NCBI RefSeq assembly: GCF_013032005.1
Contig: NZ_WQBE01000018.1
Span: 1-63,846, forward strand
Reading direction: 5' to 3'
DNA length: 63,846 nt
Source of the DNA: Ruegeria atlantica
GTDB lineage: Bacteria; Pseudomonadota; Alphaproteobacteria; Rhodobacterales; Rhodobacteraceae
The notes under the pieces were generated by a model. It worked only from the letters and a program-made list of their open reading frames with translations. It did not search any database and was not told the origin of the DNA. Made by a program: the position numbers and the translations under genes. Below, in pieces: positions 29,637 through 39,270 of this stretch (within the stretch, counting starts at the first letter, position 1; each line of letters begins with the position of its first letter).

Positions 29637-31658
29637 TCATTCCGCCGCGATCTTCCCGGCCTTGCGTGCCTGTGCCTGCGCCGACAGCTCAGCCATCAGT
29701 TGCGAGGCGCGGGCGATTGGATTGGTCAGGTAAAAGTCCTTGATCGCATTGCGGAAAGTGGCTGTACCTAGGGGGCCAGCCTCCATCAATTGCACTTCGT
29801 TTTCGATCACCTCGTCGATGCGCGTAAGATGCGGCACTGCTTCGATCAGCGCACTGCGCAATTGCGCCAGCGAGTCGTAAGGCAGCGTCGCGCCCAATTC
29901 GGCCGACAAGGCCCGCAGGATCGCCCAGTTTTCCTTGGCCTCACCCGGTGCAAAGCCTGCGCGCATGGCCAGCTGAGGGCGGCCTTCGGTGTTCACGAAC
30001 AGGCCGTTTTCCTCAGTATAGGCGGCGCCCGGCAGGATCACATCGGCGCGGTGTGCGCCCCGGTCGCCATGGCTGCCCTGATAGATGACGAACGCGCCCT
30101 CACCGATCTCGACCTCGTCCGCGCCAAGGTTATAGATTACGTCCGCCGCGCTGATCGCGCCCATACCACCTTCGTTTGTCGCATCCACGTCCATCGCGCC
30201 CACGCGCGAGGCTGCTGTATGCAGAACGATCAGACCGCTTTCTGTATTTGCAGCAATGGCTTGCGCAGTGGCCAGAACAGCGGCACCGTCAGCCTCTTGC
30301 AGCGCCCCCTGCCCCACAACAACCAGAGAGGCCTTGCCTTTGATCACATCATCGCCGCCCATATCGACGACTTTTTGCAGTGCTGCGCGGTCATCACCCA
30401 TGTGGTGATACTTATAGGTCAGATCGACAGCCGGACCGACCAGAGCAACCTCGGCCCCGTGCGCCCATGCCTTGCGAATACGCGCGTTCAAAACCGGAGC
30501 TTCCTCACGCGGGTTGGTGCCGATCAACAGAATACGCTCGGCTCTGTCGATATCCTCGATCGCAGCAGTCCCGGCATAAGCCCCACGGTTGCCCGCAGGC
30601 AGTCGGGCACCGTCGGTGCGACACTCGACGACACCGCCCAGGCTTTCGATCATCTGTTTGAGCGCAAAGGCCGCTTCGACTGGCGCCAGATCACCCACGA
30701 TACCCGCCGGTTTCTCGGCACCTTTCAGCGCCTGGGACGCTTTGGTCAGCGCCTCGGGCCACGAGGCCGGGCGCAGCTTGCCGTTTTCGCGAATATATGG
30801 GCGGTCCAAACGCTGACGCCGCAGACCGTCCCACACAAAGCGGGTTTTGTCGCTGATCCACTCCTCGTTCACGCCGTCATGGTTGCGCGGCAGGAAGCGC
30901 ATGACCTCACGCCCCTTGGTATCCACCCGGACGTTCGAGCCCAAGGCATCCATCACGTCGATGCTCTCGGTCTTGGTCAATTCCCACGGACGAGCCGTAA
31001 AGGCATAAGGTTTCGAGGTCAGCGCCCCCACCGGACACAGGTCGATGATGTTGCCCTGCAGGTTCGAATCCAGCGTCTGGTTCAGATATGAGGTGATCTC
31101 GGCATCTTCTCCGCGCCCCGTCTGACCCATCTGAGTGATCCCGGCAACCTCGGTCGTGAACCGCACACAACGGGTGCAGCTGATGCAGCGCGTCATCGCT
31201 GTGCCAACCAGCGGTCCCAGATCCAGATCGTCCACCGCGCGCTTGGCTTCCTTGAAGCGGCTGCCCGACAGACCATAGGCCATCGCCTGATCCTGCAAGT
31301 CGCACTCGCCGCCCTGATCACAGATCGGGCAATCCAGCGGGTGGTTGATGAGCAGAAACTCCATCACCCCTTCGCGGGCCTTTTTGACCATGGGTGAGTT
31401 CGTTTTGACCTCCGGCGCTTGCCCTTCGGGGCCGGGGCGCAAATCGCGCACCTGCATCGCGCAGGACGCTGCAGGTTTGGGCGGGCCGCCCACAACCTCA
31501 ACCAGGCACATCCGGCAGTTCCCTGCGATCGACAAACGTTCGTGATAACAGAAGCGCGGCACCTCGACCCCGGCTTGCTCACAAGCCTGGATCAGGGTCA
31601 TCGCACCATCGACTTCGATTTCCTGCCCGTCGATATTGATCTTACGGAGGTCAGACAT
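29637..31658 (-). CDS. nuoG: NADH-quinone oxidoreductase subunit G
   Basis: This 673-residue subunit carries a [2Fe-2S] cluster and several [4Fe-4S] clusters. Visible ligands lie in the N-terminal ferredoxin part, in [15 protein letters not shown], and in [13 protein letters not shown]. The large C-terminal domain is the inactive molybdopterin-enzyme-like fold. Length is typical for the short alphaproteobacterial form. A small DUF5333 gene lies just upstream. Confidence 0.96.
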   Translation of the reverse strand: MSDLRKINIDGQEIEVDGAMTLIQACEQAGVEVPRFCYHERLSIAGNCRMCLVEVVGGPPKPAASCAMQVRDLRPGPEGQAPEVKTNSPMVKKAREGVMEFLLINHPLDCPICDQGGECDLQDQAMAYGLSGSRFKEAKRAVDDLDLGPLVGTAMTRCISCTRCVRFTTEVAGITQMGQTGRGEDAEITSYLNQTLDSNLQGNIIDLCPVGALTSKPYAFTARPWELTKTESIDVMDALGSNVRVDTKGREVMRFLPRNHDGVNEEWISDKTRFVWDGLRRQRLDRPYIRENGKLRPASWPEALTKASQALKGAEKPAGIVGDLAPVEAAFALKQMIESLGGVVECRTDGARLPAGNRGAYAGTAAIEDIDRAERILLIGTNPREEAPVLNARIRKAWAHGAEVALVGPAVDLTYKYHHMGDDRAALQKVVDMGGDDVIKGKASLVVVGQGALQEADGAAVLATAQAIAANTESGLIVLHTAASRVGAMDVDATNEGGMGAISAADVIYNLGADEVEIGEGAFVIYQGSHGDRGAHRADVILPGAAYTEENGLFVNTEGRPQLAMRAGFAPGEAKENWAILRALSAELGATLPYDSLAQLRSALIEAVPHLTRIDEVIENEVQLMEAGPLGTATFRNAIKDFYLTNPIARASQLMAELSAQAQARKAGKIAAE

Positions 31659-31661
31659 CGT

Positions 31662-32066
31662 CTAGTTCGCCCTCAAATACACGCCAATGGCGCTGTTTCT
31701 TTCAATCTCTGCCCGCCCCAGCGTGCAGAAGGAATTGGGGTTTTCGTAGGTGACACCGTGTTGGGCCAGATACGCCTCGCCCTTGGCGCGCATCCGGTCC
31801 TTTTCGGCATCCGAATCCACATACGCCCGGATTTCATTGTCCGAGTATCCCAGTTTGTTCGCTTGCGACTTCAATCCCCACAGCACACCGATCGCTTTCA
31901 GACGCCGCCCGCTGATCGAGGGGCAATACTCTGAAATCTCATTTGCAATGGCGATGTAATAGAGTTCGTTGTCGATCTCTTTGACTTCGCGCAAGGGCGG
32001 TTTCGCTTCAACGATGGTGGGCAAAGCCAGCACAGACAGCAGCGTCAGCATTTTCACACTGGACAT
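31662..32066 (-). CDS. DUF5333-type secreted protein (copy 1)
   Basis: This 134-residue protein has a signal peptide (about 1-18, LTLLSVLALPTIVEA). A short conserved pattern near its end (SFCTLGRAEIERNSAIGVYL) matches the neighbouring protein at 32982-33380, and both fit DUF5333, known to me from Rhodobacterales nuo operons. I chose ATG 32066 behind AAAGGA; a longer frame to 32180 has no site. Function is unknown; it may be periplasmic. Confidence 0.75.
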   Translation of the reverse strand: MSSVKMLTLLSVLALPTIVEAKPPLREVKEIDNELYYIAIANEISEYCPSISGRRLKAIGVLWGLKSQANKLGYSDNEIRAYVDSDAEKDRMRAKGEAYLAQHGVTYENPNSFCTLGRAEIERNSAIGVYLRAN

Positions 32067-32164
32067 GACAATTCCTTTCGTCTTGGGAAACCCAAGACGA
32101 CCGGCAGTCGGGGTGCTATGCAATAACATCCCCCGTGTCATCGAGTGATATGCGATCACGCGCG

Positions 32165-32560
32165 TCATGGTCGCTGGCAAGCTCCTGCAAAGGTCAACTT
32201 GTCGTCGCTGACACGCAAGTTCTGGGGTTCAGTATCCGGGCCGACCTTCCACGCGATGCTGGAAGAACCGAAGTTCTTGATGCAGAATTTCGTCCCCTCG
32301 TACCGTCCCGCTTCGCGCGCGCCGTCCAACGAGGCAGAAACTCCATTCACAACCACGGTGAATTCGGTCGGCATCTTCTTTTTATCGACGGGCTTTGCTT
32401 TGGCCCGAAAGTACTTACCGTCAAAAAGGACACGATCACTGGACGACGTGATGCCGCCGCACGCCGAAACAAGTGACAACGTAAGGACGCCGGCCAACAT
32501 GGACACGCGACCGGCAACACTTTTACGTCCTAGCATCTGATATTTTCCCCAAGTCTTCAT
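32165..32560 (-). CDS. Small lipoprotein of unknown function
   Basis: This 131-residue protein has a lipobox-like LVSACGG (Cys34) after a hydrophobic segment. The rest is a compact domain of about 95 residues with two cysteines, CIKNFG and ACQRP, that could form a disulfide. The ATG at 32560 shares one base with the stop of the MAPEG gene (TGATG), so it is translationally coupled. An upstream in-frame ATG is possible but lies inside the MAPEG gene. I do not recognise a family. Confidence 0.65.
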   Translation of the reverse strand: MKTWGKYQMLGRKSVAGRVSMLAGVLTLSLVSACGGITSSSDRVLFDGKYFRAKAKPVDKKKMPTEFTVVVNGVSASLDGAREAGRYEGTKFCIKNFGSSSIAWKVGPDTEPQNLRVSDDKLTFAGACQRP

Positions 32561-32976
32561 CAAAACGCCGCCACTATTGCCATAATCCCCATCACGACCA
32601 TGCAAGCCCAGGCGATGACATACAGAACCGAGCGCAAACCAGCAGACGGTTTGCCGATACCGCGAATATGCACCACCAGCATTATCAGACGCGCCAGCAA
32701 CGCGACCGAAGCCAGCAGGTTAACCCAAAATGGGCTGGCCCCCATAAGAATGGCCGCGACAATGACCGTCAGATAGGCGGGCAGCGTCTCGGTCCCATTC
32801 AGGTAGGCGCGATTCAGGCGATAGGCCTTGTCAGCATAGTCTTGTTCGGGTGTGGCCCCCGGCGCCAACCCTTTGCTTTGTTTCGCCAAAGCCGTGAATG
32901 GCGACATGAACAGAAGCACGAGCGTGAAGATCACTATCGAAGTAACTGCGTGGGAGTAGTCGGTTAGAAATTCCAT
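32560..32976 (-). CDS. MAPEG-family membrane protein
   Basis: This 138-residue protein has four hydrophobic segments and the MAPEG-like signature of NRAYLNGTETLPAYL. The family includes glutathione-dependent membrane enzymes. No activity can be assigned. It lies within the nuoF-nuoG interval, between the two DUF5333-type genes, and overlaps the lipoprotein start. Confidence 0.82.
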   Translation of the reverse strand: MEFLTDYSHAVTSIVIFTLVLLFMSPFTALAKQSKGLAPGATPEQDYADKAYRLNRAYLNGTETLPAYLTVIVAAILMGASPFWVNLLASVALLARLIMLVVHIRGIGKPSAGLRSVLYVIAWACMVVMGIMAIVAAF

Positions 32977-32981
32977 CTAGG

Positions 32982-33380
32982 TCACTCCTTTACCAGAAAT
33001 CGCCCGATAGCATCTTCGGTTCCTGCCACGCCTCGTCCAAACGCACAAAGAGATTTTTTGTTTGAAAATTCTACATTTCTGTCGTCGAGAACCTTCCTTA
33101 CTTGCCCCTTAAGCCAATCGGATCTCCCATAAAATAAGAACTTGCGCATTTTTTGCCGACGCAATCCCTGAACCGCAGTCAGTTCTGTCGCAGTCAGCAC
33201 GTAACTCTGGTAATCAGAACCGCCAACAGTGGCCAGACCGCTGCATCTGTCTTTTATGAAATGAGCCGCAAGAACTTCACCGACAGCCTGATCGTATGCC
33301 GCACGTTTCGCAGCTGCGGCTGGGGCTGCTACAGCCCCGATAAGCAAGAGTGCGACACAAGTTGTTCGAAAGCTCCGCAT
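32982..33380 (-). CDS. DUF5333-type secreted protein (copy 2)
   Basis: This 132-residue protein has a signal peptide (about 1-23, LIGAVAAPAAAA) and a pattern near the end (SLCAFGRGVAGTEDAIGRFL) matching the copy at 31662. I chose ATG 33380 behind GGAG; a GTG at 33389 overlapping the nuoF stop is the alternative. The strain of small secreted proteins in the operon suggests a membrane-arm or envelope association, but function is unknown. Confidence 0.7.
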   Translation of the reverse strand: MRSFRTTCVALLLIGAVAAPAAAAKRAAYDQAVGEVLAAHFIKDRCSGLATVGGSDYQSYVLTATELTAVQGLRRQKMRKFLFYGRSDWLKGQVRKVLDDRNVEFSNKKSLCAFGRGVAGTEDAIGRFLVKE

Positions 33381-33385
33381 CTCGA

Positions 33386-34684
33386 TCACTCCGCCGCCAT
33401 CGCACCCATCCGACCCGTTTTCTGGGCCTTGATGCGATCTTCAATCTCTTCGCGGAAGTTACGGATCAGGCCCTGGATCGGCCAGGCAGCCGCATCGCCG
33501 AGGGCGCAGATCGTGTGACCTTCAACCTGTTTGGTCACATCGAACAACATGTCAATCTCTTCCAGCTCGGCCTCGCCGCGCACCAGACGGTCCATCACGC
33601 GCATCATCCAGCCGGTGCCTTCACGGCAGGGCGTACACTGACCGCAACTTTCATGTTTGTAGAATTTCGACAGCCGCCAGATCGCCTTGATAATGTCCGT
33701 GGACTTGTCCATCACGATCACCGCCGCCGTTCCCAGGCCCGAGCCCAGATCGTTGCGCAGATGATCAAAATCCATGATCGCATCGCGCATGTTCTCACCG
33801 CGCACACAGGGTACCGAAGAACCACCCGGAATAACCGCCAGAAGATTGTCCCAACCGCCGCGAATGCCGCCGCAATGGGTTTCGATCAGCTCCTCAAAGG
33901 GAATAGACATTGCCTCTTCGACCACGCAGGGGTTGTTCACGTGACCCGAAATGGCAAACAGCTTGGTTCCCGCGTTGTTCTGTCGACCGAATCCCGCAAA
34001 CCAGTCCGCACCACGGCGCAGGATGGTCGGCACAACCGCGATGGATTCTACGTTGTTCACCGTGGTCGGGCAGCCATACAACCCCGCGCCCGCCGGGAAC
34101 GGAGGCTTCATCCGCGGCATACCTTTCTTGCCCTCAAGGCTTTCGATCAGGGCGGTCTCTTCTCCGCAGATATAGGCACCGGCGCCGTGATGCAGGAACA
34201 GATCGAAATCCCAACCCGAACCGGCGGCGTTCTTGCCTAGCAGACCCGCGTCATACGCTTCGTCAATCGCGGCCTGCAGCGCCTCGCGCTCGCGGATGTA
34301 TTCGCCGCGCAGGTAGATATAGCAGGTGTGTGCGTTCATCGCGAAAGACGCGATCAGGCAGCCTTCGATCAACGTGTGCGGATCATGGCGCATGATCTCG
34401 CGGTCTTTGCAGGTGCCGGGCTCGGATTCATCCGCATTCACCACCAGATAGGCCGGACGACCATCACTTTCCTTGGGCATGAACGACCATTTCAGACCGG
34501 TTGGGAAACCCGCGCCACCGCGCCCACGAAGGCCCGAGTCCTTCATCGTCTGAATGATCCAGTCGCGCCCATTGCCAATCAGGCCAGCTGTGCCGTCCCA
34601 ATGCCCGCGGGCCTGCGCACCTTTCAGCGTGCGCTCGTGCATCCCGTAGATGTTGGTAAAGATCCGGTCCTGATCCTTCAGCAT
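33386..34684 (-). CDS. nuoF: NADH-quinone oxidoreductase subunit F
   Basis: This 432-residue subunit binds NADH and FMN and holds a [4Fe-4S] cluster. The glycine-rich [13 protein letters not shown] is the nucleotide motif, and [16 protein letters not shown] with the later [12 protein letters not shown] supplies the cluster ligands. It starts 12 bases after the DUF5337 gene. Confidence 0.96.
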   Translation of the reverse strand: MLKDQDRIFTNIYGMHERTLKGAQARGHWDGTAGLIGNGRDWIIQTMKDSGLRGRGGAGFPTGLKWSFMPKESDGRPAYLVVNADESEPGTCKDREIMRHDPHTLIEGCLIASFAMNAHTCYIYLRGEYIREREALQAAIDEAYDAGLLGKNAAGSGWDFDLFLHHGAGAYICGEETALIESLEGKKGMPRMKPPFPAGAGLYGCPTTVNNVESIAVVPTILRRGADWFAGFGRQNNAGTKLFAISGHVNNPCVVEEAMSIPFEELIETHCGGIRGGWDNLLAVIPGGSSVPCVRGENMRDAIMDFDHLRNDLGSGLGTAAVIVMDKSTDIIKAIWRLSKFYKHESCGQCTPCREGTGWMMRVMDRLVRGEAELEEIDMLFDVTKQVEGHTICALGDAAAWPIQGLIRNFREEIEDRIKAQKTGRMGAMAAE

Positions 34685-34696
34685 CGCGTGTTACCT

Positions 34697-34918
34697 TCAG
34701 CTATCCTGACGCATGCGCCAGAGTTGAAATATGTTGACGCCCGCATAGACGAACGCCGCCAGAGCGGCGAGATCAAACAACAACGCATGGCGCGTCGTCA
34801 GTTCCAGTGCGGGGCCAATGAACAGGTTCATGGCAAGCCAAATGGTCATCGTCACTGCAATGACGATACCTATGTGACGACCCTTGCGGGCTATGGCCTG
34901 TTCTTTGTCCTTGTCCAT
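34697..34918 (-). CDS. DUF5337 small membrane protein
   Basis: This protein of about 73 residues begins MDKDKEQAIARKGR and has two hydrophobic segments (IGIVIAVTMTIWLAMNLFIG and LLFDLAALAAFVYAGVNIF). That matches DUF5337, a short Rhodobacterales family in nuo operons. I favour ATG 34918 behind AAGGA; ATG 34930 and 34945 are alternatives. It lies 32 bases after nuoE with the 34918 start and before nuoF. Function is unknown. Confidence 0.75.
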   Translation of the reverse strand: MDKDKEQAIARKGRHIGIVIAVTMTIWLAMNLFIGPALELTTRHALLFDLAALAAFVYAGVNIFQLWRMRQDS

Positions 34919-34950
34919 CTCATCCTTCATGCCCCGGATGGGCATGCGTC

Positions 34951-36048
34951 CTAGTCTTCGTAAGTGCCGTCTTCCTTGGCACGTTTGGCGAACTCGGTTT
35001 CCTCGCCCGCCGCCAGCTTACCGGCCTGTTCGATCCAGCCGTCCCGCTCGATCCGACCTTTGAACTTCAGCCGCGCATCAACCCAAGCCACCTGTTCCGA
35101 TGTCCAGGCCGCAATCTGGTCGTAATGGTAAAAGCCCAACTCGTTCAGCGTTTCTTCCAACTTGGGTCCGACACCTTTGAGCATCTTCAGGTCATCAGCT
35201 TTTCCATCGCGCGGCGTGGTCAGGGTTTCCGGCTGGTCTTCTTTCGCCTTCGCCTCTTCGGCCTGTTTCACCGCAGACTTGCCCGGTGTCGGCGCTTTCG
35301 GAGGTTTTGGTGCCGCCTTGGTCGCTGCAGCCTTACCGTCCTTACCCAGCCAAGGGGTTAGGATGGGCACTTCGGTCCCATCAATCCGCTTGACTGTATC
35401 GCCCAGATCATTCGCCAGTTCGACACTGGCGTTAAACTGGGTTCGACCACTGTCATATTCCGTCAGACTGGTCAGTCCTTTAAGAGGTTCTGCCGCATAA
35501 CGCCCATTCTGCGGGCCCGGTGTCGGAACTTTGCCCGCAACCAAATCGTCGAGGATTTTGCCAAAGCTCTCGGTGGTCAGGTCCTCATAATAATCCTTAC
35601 CAATCTGCGCCATCGGCGCGTTGGTACAGGACCCGAGGCATTCCACCTCTTCCCAGCTCAGCTTGCCATCGGCAGATAGTTCATGCGGCCTGGCAGCGAT
35701 CTTGTCCTTGCAGACAGCAATCAAATCCTCGGCCCCGCAGATCATGCAGGACGTCGTGCCGCAGACCTGAATATGTGCCACCGAGCCAACCGGCTGCAAC
35801 TGGAACATGAAGTAGAAAGACGCGACCTCAAGCACGCGGATGTAGGCCATGCCCAGCATGTCGGCGACGGATTCAATCGCCGGACGACTCAGCCAGCCTT
35901 CCTGCTCCTGCGCGCGCCACAGCAGCGGGATAACCGCGCTGGCCTGGCGCCCCTCAGGGTATTTTGTGATCTGCGCTTCGGCCCATTGCTGGTTGGCAGC
36001 GGAGAAGGCAAAGCTTTCGGGTTGTTCGGGGTGGAGGCGGCGGAGCAT
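34951..36048 (-). CDS. nuoE: NADH-quinone oxidoreductase subunit E with C-terminal extension
   Basis: This 365-residue protein is about twice the usual NuoE length. Residues 1-170 form the thioredoxin-like [2Fe-2S] domain, with ligands C96, C101, C137 and C141. Residues about 180-280 form a linker rich in Pro, Lys and Ala. Residues about 287-345 form a helix-hairpin-helix-like domain ([16 protein letters not shown], then [12 protein letters not shown]). Such extensions are known from alphaproteobacterial NuoE. Its ATG overlaps the nuoD stop by one base (TAATG). Confidence 0.94.
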   Translation of the reverse strand: MLRRLHPEQPESFAFSAANQQWAEAQITKYPEGRQASAVIPLLWRAQEQEGWLSRPAIESVADMLGMAYIRVLEVASFYFMFQLQPVGSVAHIQVCGTTSCMICGAEDLIAVCKDKIAARPHELSADGKLSWEEVECLGSCTNAPMAQIGKDYYEDLTTESFGKILDDLVAGKVPTPGPQNGRYAAEPLKGLTSLTEYDSGRTQFNASVELANDLGDTVKRIDGTEVPILTPWLGKDGKAAATKAAPKPPKAPTPGKSAVKQAEEAKAKEDQPETLTTPRDGKADDLKMLKGVGPKLEETLNELGFYHYDQIAAWTSEQVAWVDARLKFKGRIERDGWIEQAGKLAAGEETEFAKRAKEDGTYED

Positions 36049-37271
36049 TAGCGGTCAATCTCTCCAAATACGACGTCCATGGTGCCGATGATGGCGGCAA
36101 CATCGGCCAATTGGTGGCCTCCGGCGACGTGGTCCATGGCTTGCAGGTGTAGGAAACCCGGTGCGCGCAGTTTGGCGCGGTAAGGTTTGTTGGTGCCGTC
36201 GGCGACCAGATAGACGCCGAACTCACCCTTTGGGGCCTCAACGGCGGCGTAGACCTCACCGGCGGGAACGTGGAAACCTTCGGTGTACAGTTTGAAATGG
36301 TGGATCAAGCTTTCCATCGAGGTCTTCATGTCTGAGCGTTTCGGCGGGGTGATCTTGCCGCGCGCCAGAACATCGCCGGGGCACTCACGGATTTTGGCGA
36401 TGGCCTGCTGGATGATCGACAGCGACTGGCGCATCTCTTCCATGCGCACCAGATAGCGGTCATAGCAGTCGCCGTTCTTGCCGACGGGGATCTGGAATTC
36501 GAACTCGTCATAGCATTCATAAGGCTGCGCGCGACGCAAATCCCATGCCAGACCAGACCCACGCACCATCACGCCCGAAAAGCCGTATTTCTGGATGTCA
36601 TCCTCGGTTACGACGCCAATATCGGCATTACGCTGTTTGAAGATACGGTTTTCGGTCAGCAGACCGTCGATGTCGTCCAGAACGGCGGGGAATTCGTGGC
36701 TCCACGCCTCGATATCGTCCAGCAGTTCCGGCGGCAGGTCCTGATGGACACCACCAGGGCGGAAATAGGCGGCGTGCAGGCGGGCACCGCAGGCGCGCTC
36801 ATAGAACACCATCAGCTTTTCGCGCTCTTCAAAGCCCCAGAGCGGCGGCGTCAGCGCGCCCACATCCATCGCCTGCGTGGTCACATTCAGCAGATGGTTC
36901 AGGATGCGCCCGATCTCGGAATAGAGAACACGGATAAGCGAGCCGCGACGCGGCACTTCAACCCCTGTCAGCTTTTCGATGGCCAAACACCAGGCGTGCT
37001 CCTGGTTCATCGGTGCCACGTAATCCAGACGGTCGAAATACGGCAGGTTCTGCAGATACGTCCGGCTTTCCATCAGCTTTTCGGTGCCACGGTGCAGCAG
37101 ACCGATATGCGGGTCACAGCGCTCGACAATCTCACCGTCCAGCTCAAGCACCAGACGCAAAACCCCATGCGCCGCAGGGTGTTGCGGACCGAAGTTAATG
37201 TTGAAGTTGCGGATCTTCTGTTCTCCGCTCAGCGCGTCCGTGCTGCCGTCATCGTATCTTGAGCCGTCCAT
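36048..37271 (-). CDS. nuoD: NADH-quinone oxidoreductase subunit D
   Basis: This 407-residue subunit forms part of the quinone-binding site with NuoB. It has the N-terminal [13 protein letters not shown] motif and the family's characteristic late sequences. I chose ATG 37271, which shares one base with the stop of the preceding 40-residue gene (TGATG); TTG 37274 is an alternative. Length is normal. Confidence 0.95.
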   Translation of the reverse strand: MDGSRYDDGSTDALSGEQKIRNFNINFGPQHPAAHGVLRLVLELDGEIVERCDPHIGLLHRGTEKLMESRTYLQNLPYFDRLDYVAPMNQEHAWCLAIEKLTGVEVPRRGSLIRVLYSEIGRILNHLLNVTTQAMDVGALTPPLWGFEEREKLMVFYERACGARLHAAYFRPGGVHQDLPPELLDDIEAWSHEFPAVLDDIDGLLTENRIFKQRNADIGVVTEDDIQKYGFSGVMVRGSGLAWDLRRAQPYECYDEFEFQIPVGKNGDCYDRYLVRMEEMRQSLSIIQQAIAKIRECPGDVLARGKITPPKRSDMKTSMESLIHHFKLYTEGFHVPAGEVYAAVEAPKGEFGVYLVADGTNKPYRAKLRAPGFLHLQAMDHVAGGHQLADVAAIIGTMDVVFGEIDR

Positions 37272-37393
37272 CAACGCCCCCGTTTTTTCTTTTTCGCTTC
37301 GGCCCGAACCCGAACCTTTTCAGCTTCGGCCGCTTTGGCAGCGGCACCTGCCAGCAGCACCCCCAGCGCACCCAGAATGATAAGTTCACCCAT
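37271..37393 (-). CDS. 40-residue protein between nuoC and nuoD
   Basis: The frame reads from ATG 37393 to TGA 37271, giving 40 residues. The N-terminal half is hydrophobic and alanine-rich ([20 protein letters not shown]), followed by a highly basic tail ([15 protein letters not shown]). It looks like one short membrane helix plus a cytoplasmic basic tail. The stop shares one base with the nuoD ATG, and the start lies a few bases after the preceding small gene's stop; ATG 37396 is an alternative start. I recall no functional data. Confidence 0.6.
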   Translation of the reverse strand: MGELIILGALGVLLAGAAAKAAEAEKVRVRAEAKKKKRGR

Positions 37394-37397
37394 CATC

Positions 37398-37571
37398 TCA
37401 GCGGCGCTCCAACTCTTGCAGTTTCAGCCCAACCCACCACAGCAACGCAATTGTGCCAAATGGAACCAGACAAAGAAGGCACCAGAACTTGTTGATCCCG
37501 AAAAACGGCAAAATCTTCACCATCGGAATGATGGTCAGTGCAGAAAGGATCAGCCACCAGATGCCACCCAT
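37398..37571 (-). CDS. 57-residue membrane protein between nuoC and nuoD
   Basis: The frame runs from ATG 37571 to TGA 37398, giving 57 residues. It has two hydrophobic segments (about 4-25 and 30-48, IWWLILSALTIIPMV and WCLLCLVPFGTIALLWWV), with a CLLC pair in the second. The ATG shares one base with the nuoC stop (TAATG). The chain nuoC-57-40-nuoD therefore uses one- to few-base spacing throughout, which argues for translation. The family is not recognised. Confidence 0.6.
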   Translation of the reverse strand: MGGIWWLILSALTIIPMVKILPFFGINKFWCLLCLVPFGTIALLWWVGLKLQELERR

Positions 37572-38176
37572 TATTCAGTCTCCTGTTTTTCATCCCCCGG
37601 AAGAATGTAGTTCGCGCCTTCCCACGGGGACATGAAATCAAACTGACGGTATTCCTGCACCAACGACACCGGCTCATAGACAACGCGCTTTTGCGCTTCG
37701 TCATAGCGCACCTCGGTATAGCCGGTGGTCGGGAAATCCTTGCGCAGTGGGTGGCCGCGGAACCCATAGTCGGTCAGGATGCGGCGCAGGTCCGGGTGGC
37801 CCGAGAACAGGATGCCGAACATGTCGAACACCTCACGCTCGAACCAGTTCGCCGAGGGGTGAACGTCAACGATCGAGGGCACCATGTCTTCTTCTCGAAT
37901 TGAAACCCGCAGGCGGATGCGCTGGTTCTGGTACATCGACAGGAAGTGATACACCACATCGAACCGCTTGGCCCGTTCGGGGTAATCCACGCCAGTGATG
38001 TCAACCAGCGACGAAAACTGGCAATTCCGGTCGGATTTCAGGAACTCAACGAATTCCACAAGGTTCGACGGCGCCACATCCACGTTCAGCTCGCCATGGG
38101 TCACATCCCAGGACAGAACGCAATCGGCCCGTTTCAGTTCAAGCTGCGCGCCGAGTTCTTTGAGTGCTTCGCTCAT
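37571..38176 (-). CDS. nuoC: NADH-quinone oxidoreductase subunit C
   Basis: This 201-residue hydrophilic subunit of the peripheral arm contains the family motif [24 protein letters not shown] and [28 protein letters not shown] chose ATG 38176 behind an AGGAG site 7 bases upstream; upstream in-frame ATGs overlap nuoB too far. nuoC and nuoD are separate here, unlike the fused form of some bacteria. Confidence 0.95.
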   Translation of the reverse strand: MSEALKELGAQLELKRADCVLSWDVTHGELNVDVAPSNLVEFVEFLKSDRNCQFSSLVDITGVDYPERAKRFDVVYHFLSMYQNQRIRLRVSIREEDMVPSIVDVHPSANWFEREVFDMFGILFSGHPDLRRILTDYGFRGHPLRKDFPTTGYTEVRYDEAQKRVVYEPVSLVQEYRQFDFMSPWEGANYILPGDEKQETE

Positions 38177-38187
38177 CAGCTCTCTCC

Positions 38188-38712
38188 TCAGCGTACGATG
38201 GTGCCGGTGCGGCGGATTTTGCGTTGCAACTGCATCAGGCCATACAGCAACGCCTCGGCGGTTGGCGGGCACCCGGGGACGTAGATATCCACTGGAACCA
38301 CGCGGTCACAGCCGCGCACGACCGAATAGGAATAGTGGTAATACCCACCGCCATTTGCGCAGGACCCCATCGAGATCACATAGCGCGGCTCGGGCATCTG
38401 GTCGTAAACCTTGCGCAGCGCCGGGGCCATCTTGTTAGTCAGCGTTCCCGCCACGATCATTACATCGGACTGACGTGGGGACGCCCGCGGGGCGATACCA
38501 AACCGTTCGGCATCATAACGCGGCATCGAGGTGTGCATCATCTCAACCGCGCAGCAGGCCAGACCGAAGGTCATCCAGTGCAGCGATCCGGTACGGGCCC
38601 AGTTGATGATGTCTTCGGTCGAGGTCAGCAGGAACCCTTTGTCCTGCAGCTCGGCATTTAGGGCCTGGGTTGCGACTTCTTTGTCGACACCGGCAGTGTT
38701 TGCACCCGTCAT
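38188..38712 (-). CDS. nuoB: NADH-quinone oxidoreductase subunit B
   Basis: This 174-residue subunit holds the N2 [4Fe-4S] cluster next to the quinone. Ligands lie in [11 protein letters not shown], in [15 protein letters not shown], and in [15 protein letters not shown] 38712 shares one base with the nuoA stop (TGATG), so it is coupled. It starts the set of the peripheral-arm subunits. Confidence 0.96.
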   Translation of the reverse strand: MTGANTAGVDKEVATQALNAELQDKGFLLTSTEDIINWARTGSLHWMTFGLACCAVEMMHTSMPRYDAERFGIAPRASPRQSDVMIVAGTLTNKMAPALRKVYDQMPEPRYVISMGSCANGGGYYHYSYSVVRGCDRVVPVDIYVPGCPPTAEALLYGLMQLQRKIRRTGTIVR

Positions 38713-39077
38713 CACTCCCATTCCAAGGCCCCCTTCTTCCATTCATAGGCAAAGCCGATGGTCAGAACACCCAGGAACACCATCATCGACCAGAACCCTA
38801 CATCGCTGATGTCCTTGAAGCCGACGGCCCACGGAAACAGAAAGGCGATTTCCAGATCGAAGATGATGAACAGAATCGAGACCAGATAGAACCGGACGTC
38901 GAATTTCATCCGCGCATCGTCGAAGGCGTTGAAGCCACATTCATATGCGCTGACCTTTTCAGGGTCGGGGTTGCGGACTGCCAGAACCACAGCCGCCAGA
39001 ATCAGGACGATTCCAAGGCCGACAGCAACGGCCAGAAACACCAGAATCGGGAGATACTCCCGTAGCAGGTCTTCCAC
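38712..39077 (-). CDS. nuoA: NADH-quinone oxidoreductase subunit A
   Basis: This 121-residue membrane subunit has three hydrophobic segments, the middle acidic region ([20 protein letters not shown]) and a normal length. It starts with GTG 39077, preceded by AAAGGAG. As the first nuo gene, it is led by the predicted promoter at 39142-39170. Confidence 0.95.
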   Translation of the reverse strand: MEDLLREYLPILVFLAVAVGLGIVLILAAVVLAVRNPDPEKVSAYECGFNAFDDARMKFDVRFYLVSILFIIFDLEIAFLFPWAVGFKDISDVGFWSMMVFLGVLTIGFAYEWKKGALEWE

Positions 39078-39141
39078 GAATAGCTCCTTTCCTGCGCAAC
39101 CCGGTCGGGGGGCGCCGTCAATTGGCGTGTTGACTGGACAT

Positions 39142-39170
39142 TCTCTATCCGCGCGGGGTCAGAGGGTCAA
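39142..39170 (-). promoter_or_regulatory. Predicted promoter of the nuo operon
   Basis: On the minus strand TTGACC (39165-39170) is followed after 17 bases by TAGAGA (39142-39147). This is a good sigma-70-type pair with optimal spacing. nuoA starts 65 bases downstream of the -10 element. The whole gap is 193 bases and has no other gene. Confidence 0.55.
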
Positions 39171-39270
39171 CCGAACACAGTCGCAGACAGGAGTAATAAT
39201 CCACTTGTCATGCCCTGTGATCCGGTAAAGGTGATTCCTACTGCAACTGCAATGAAATTAAGGCCTAAAC

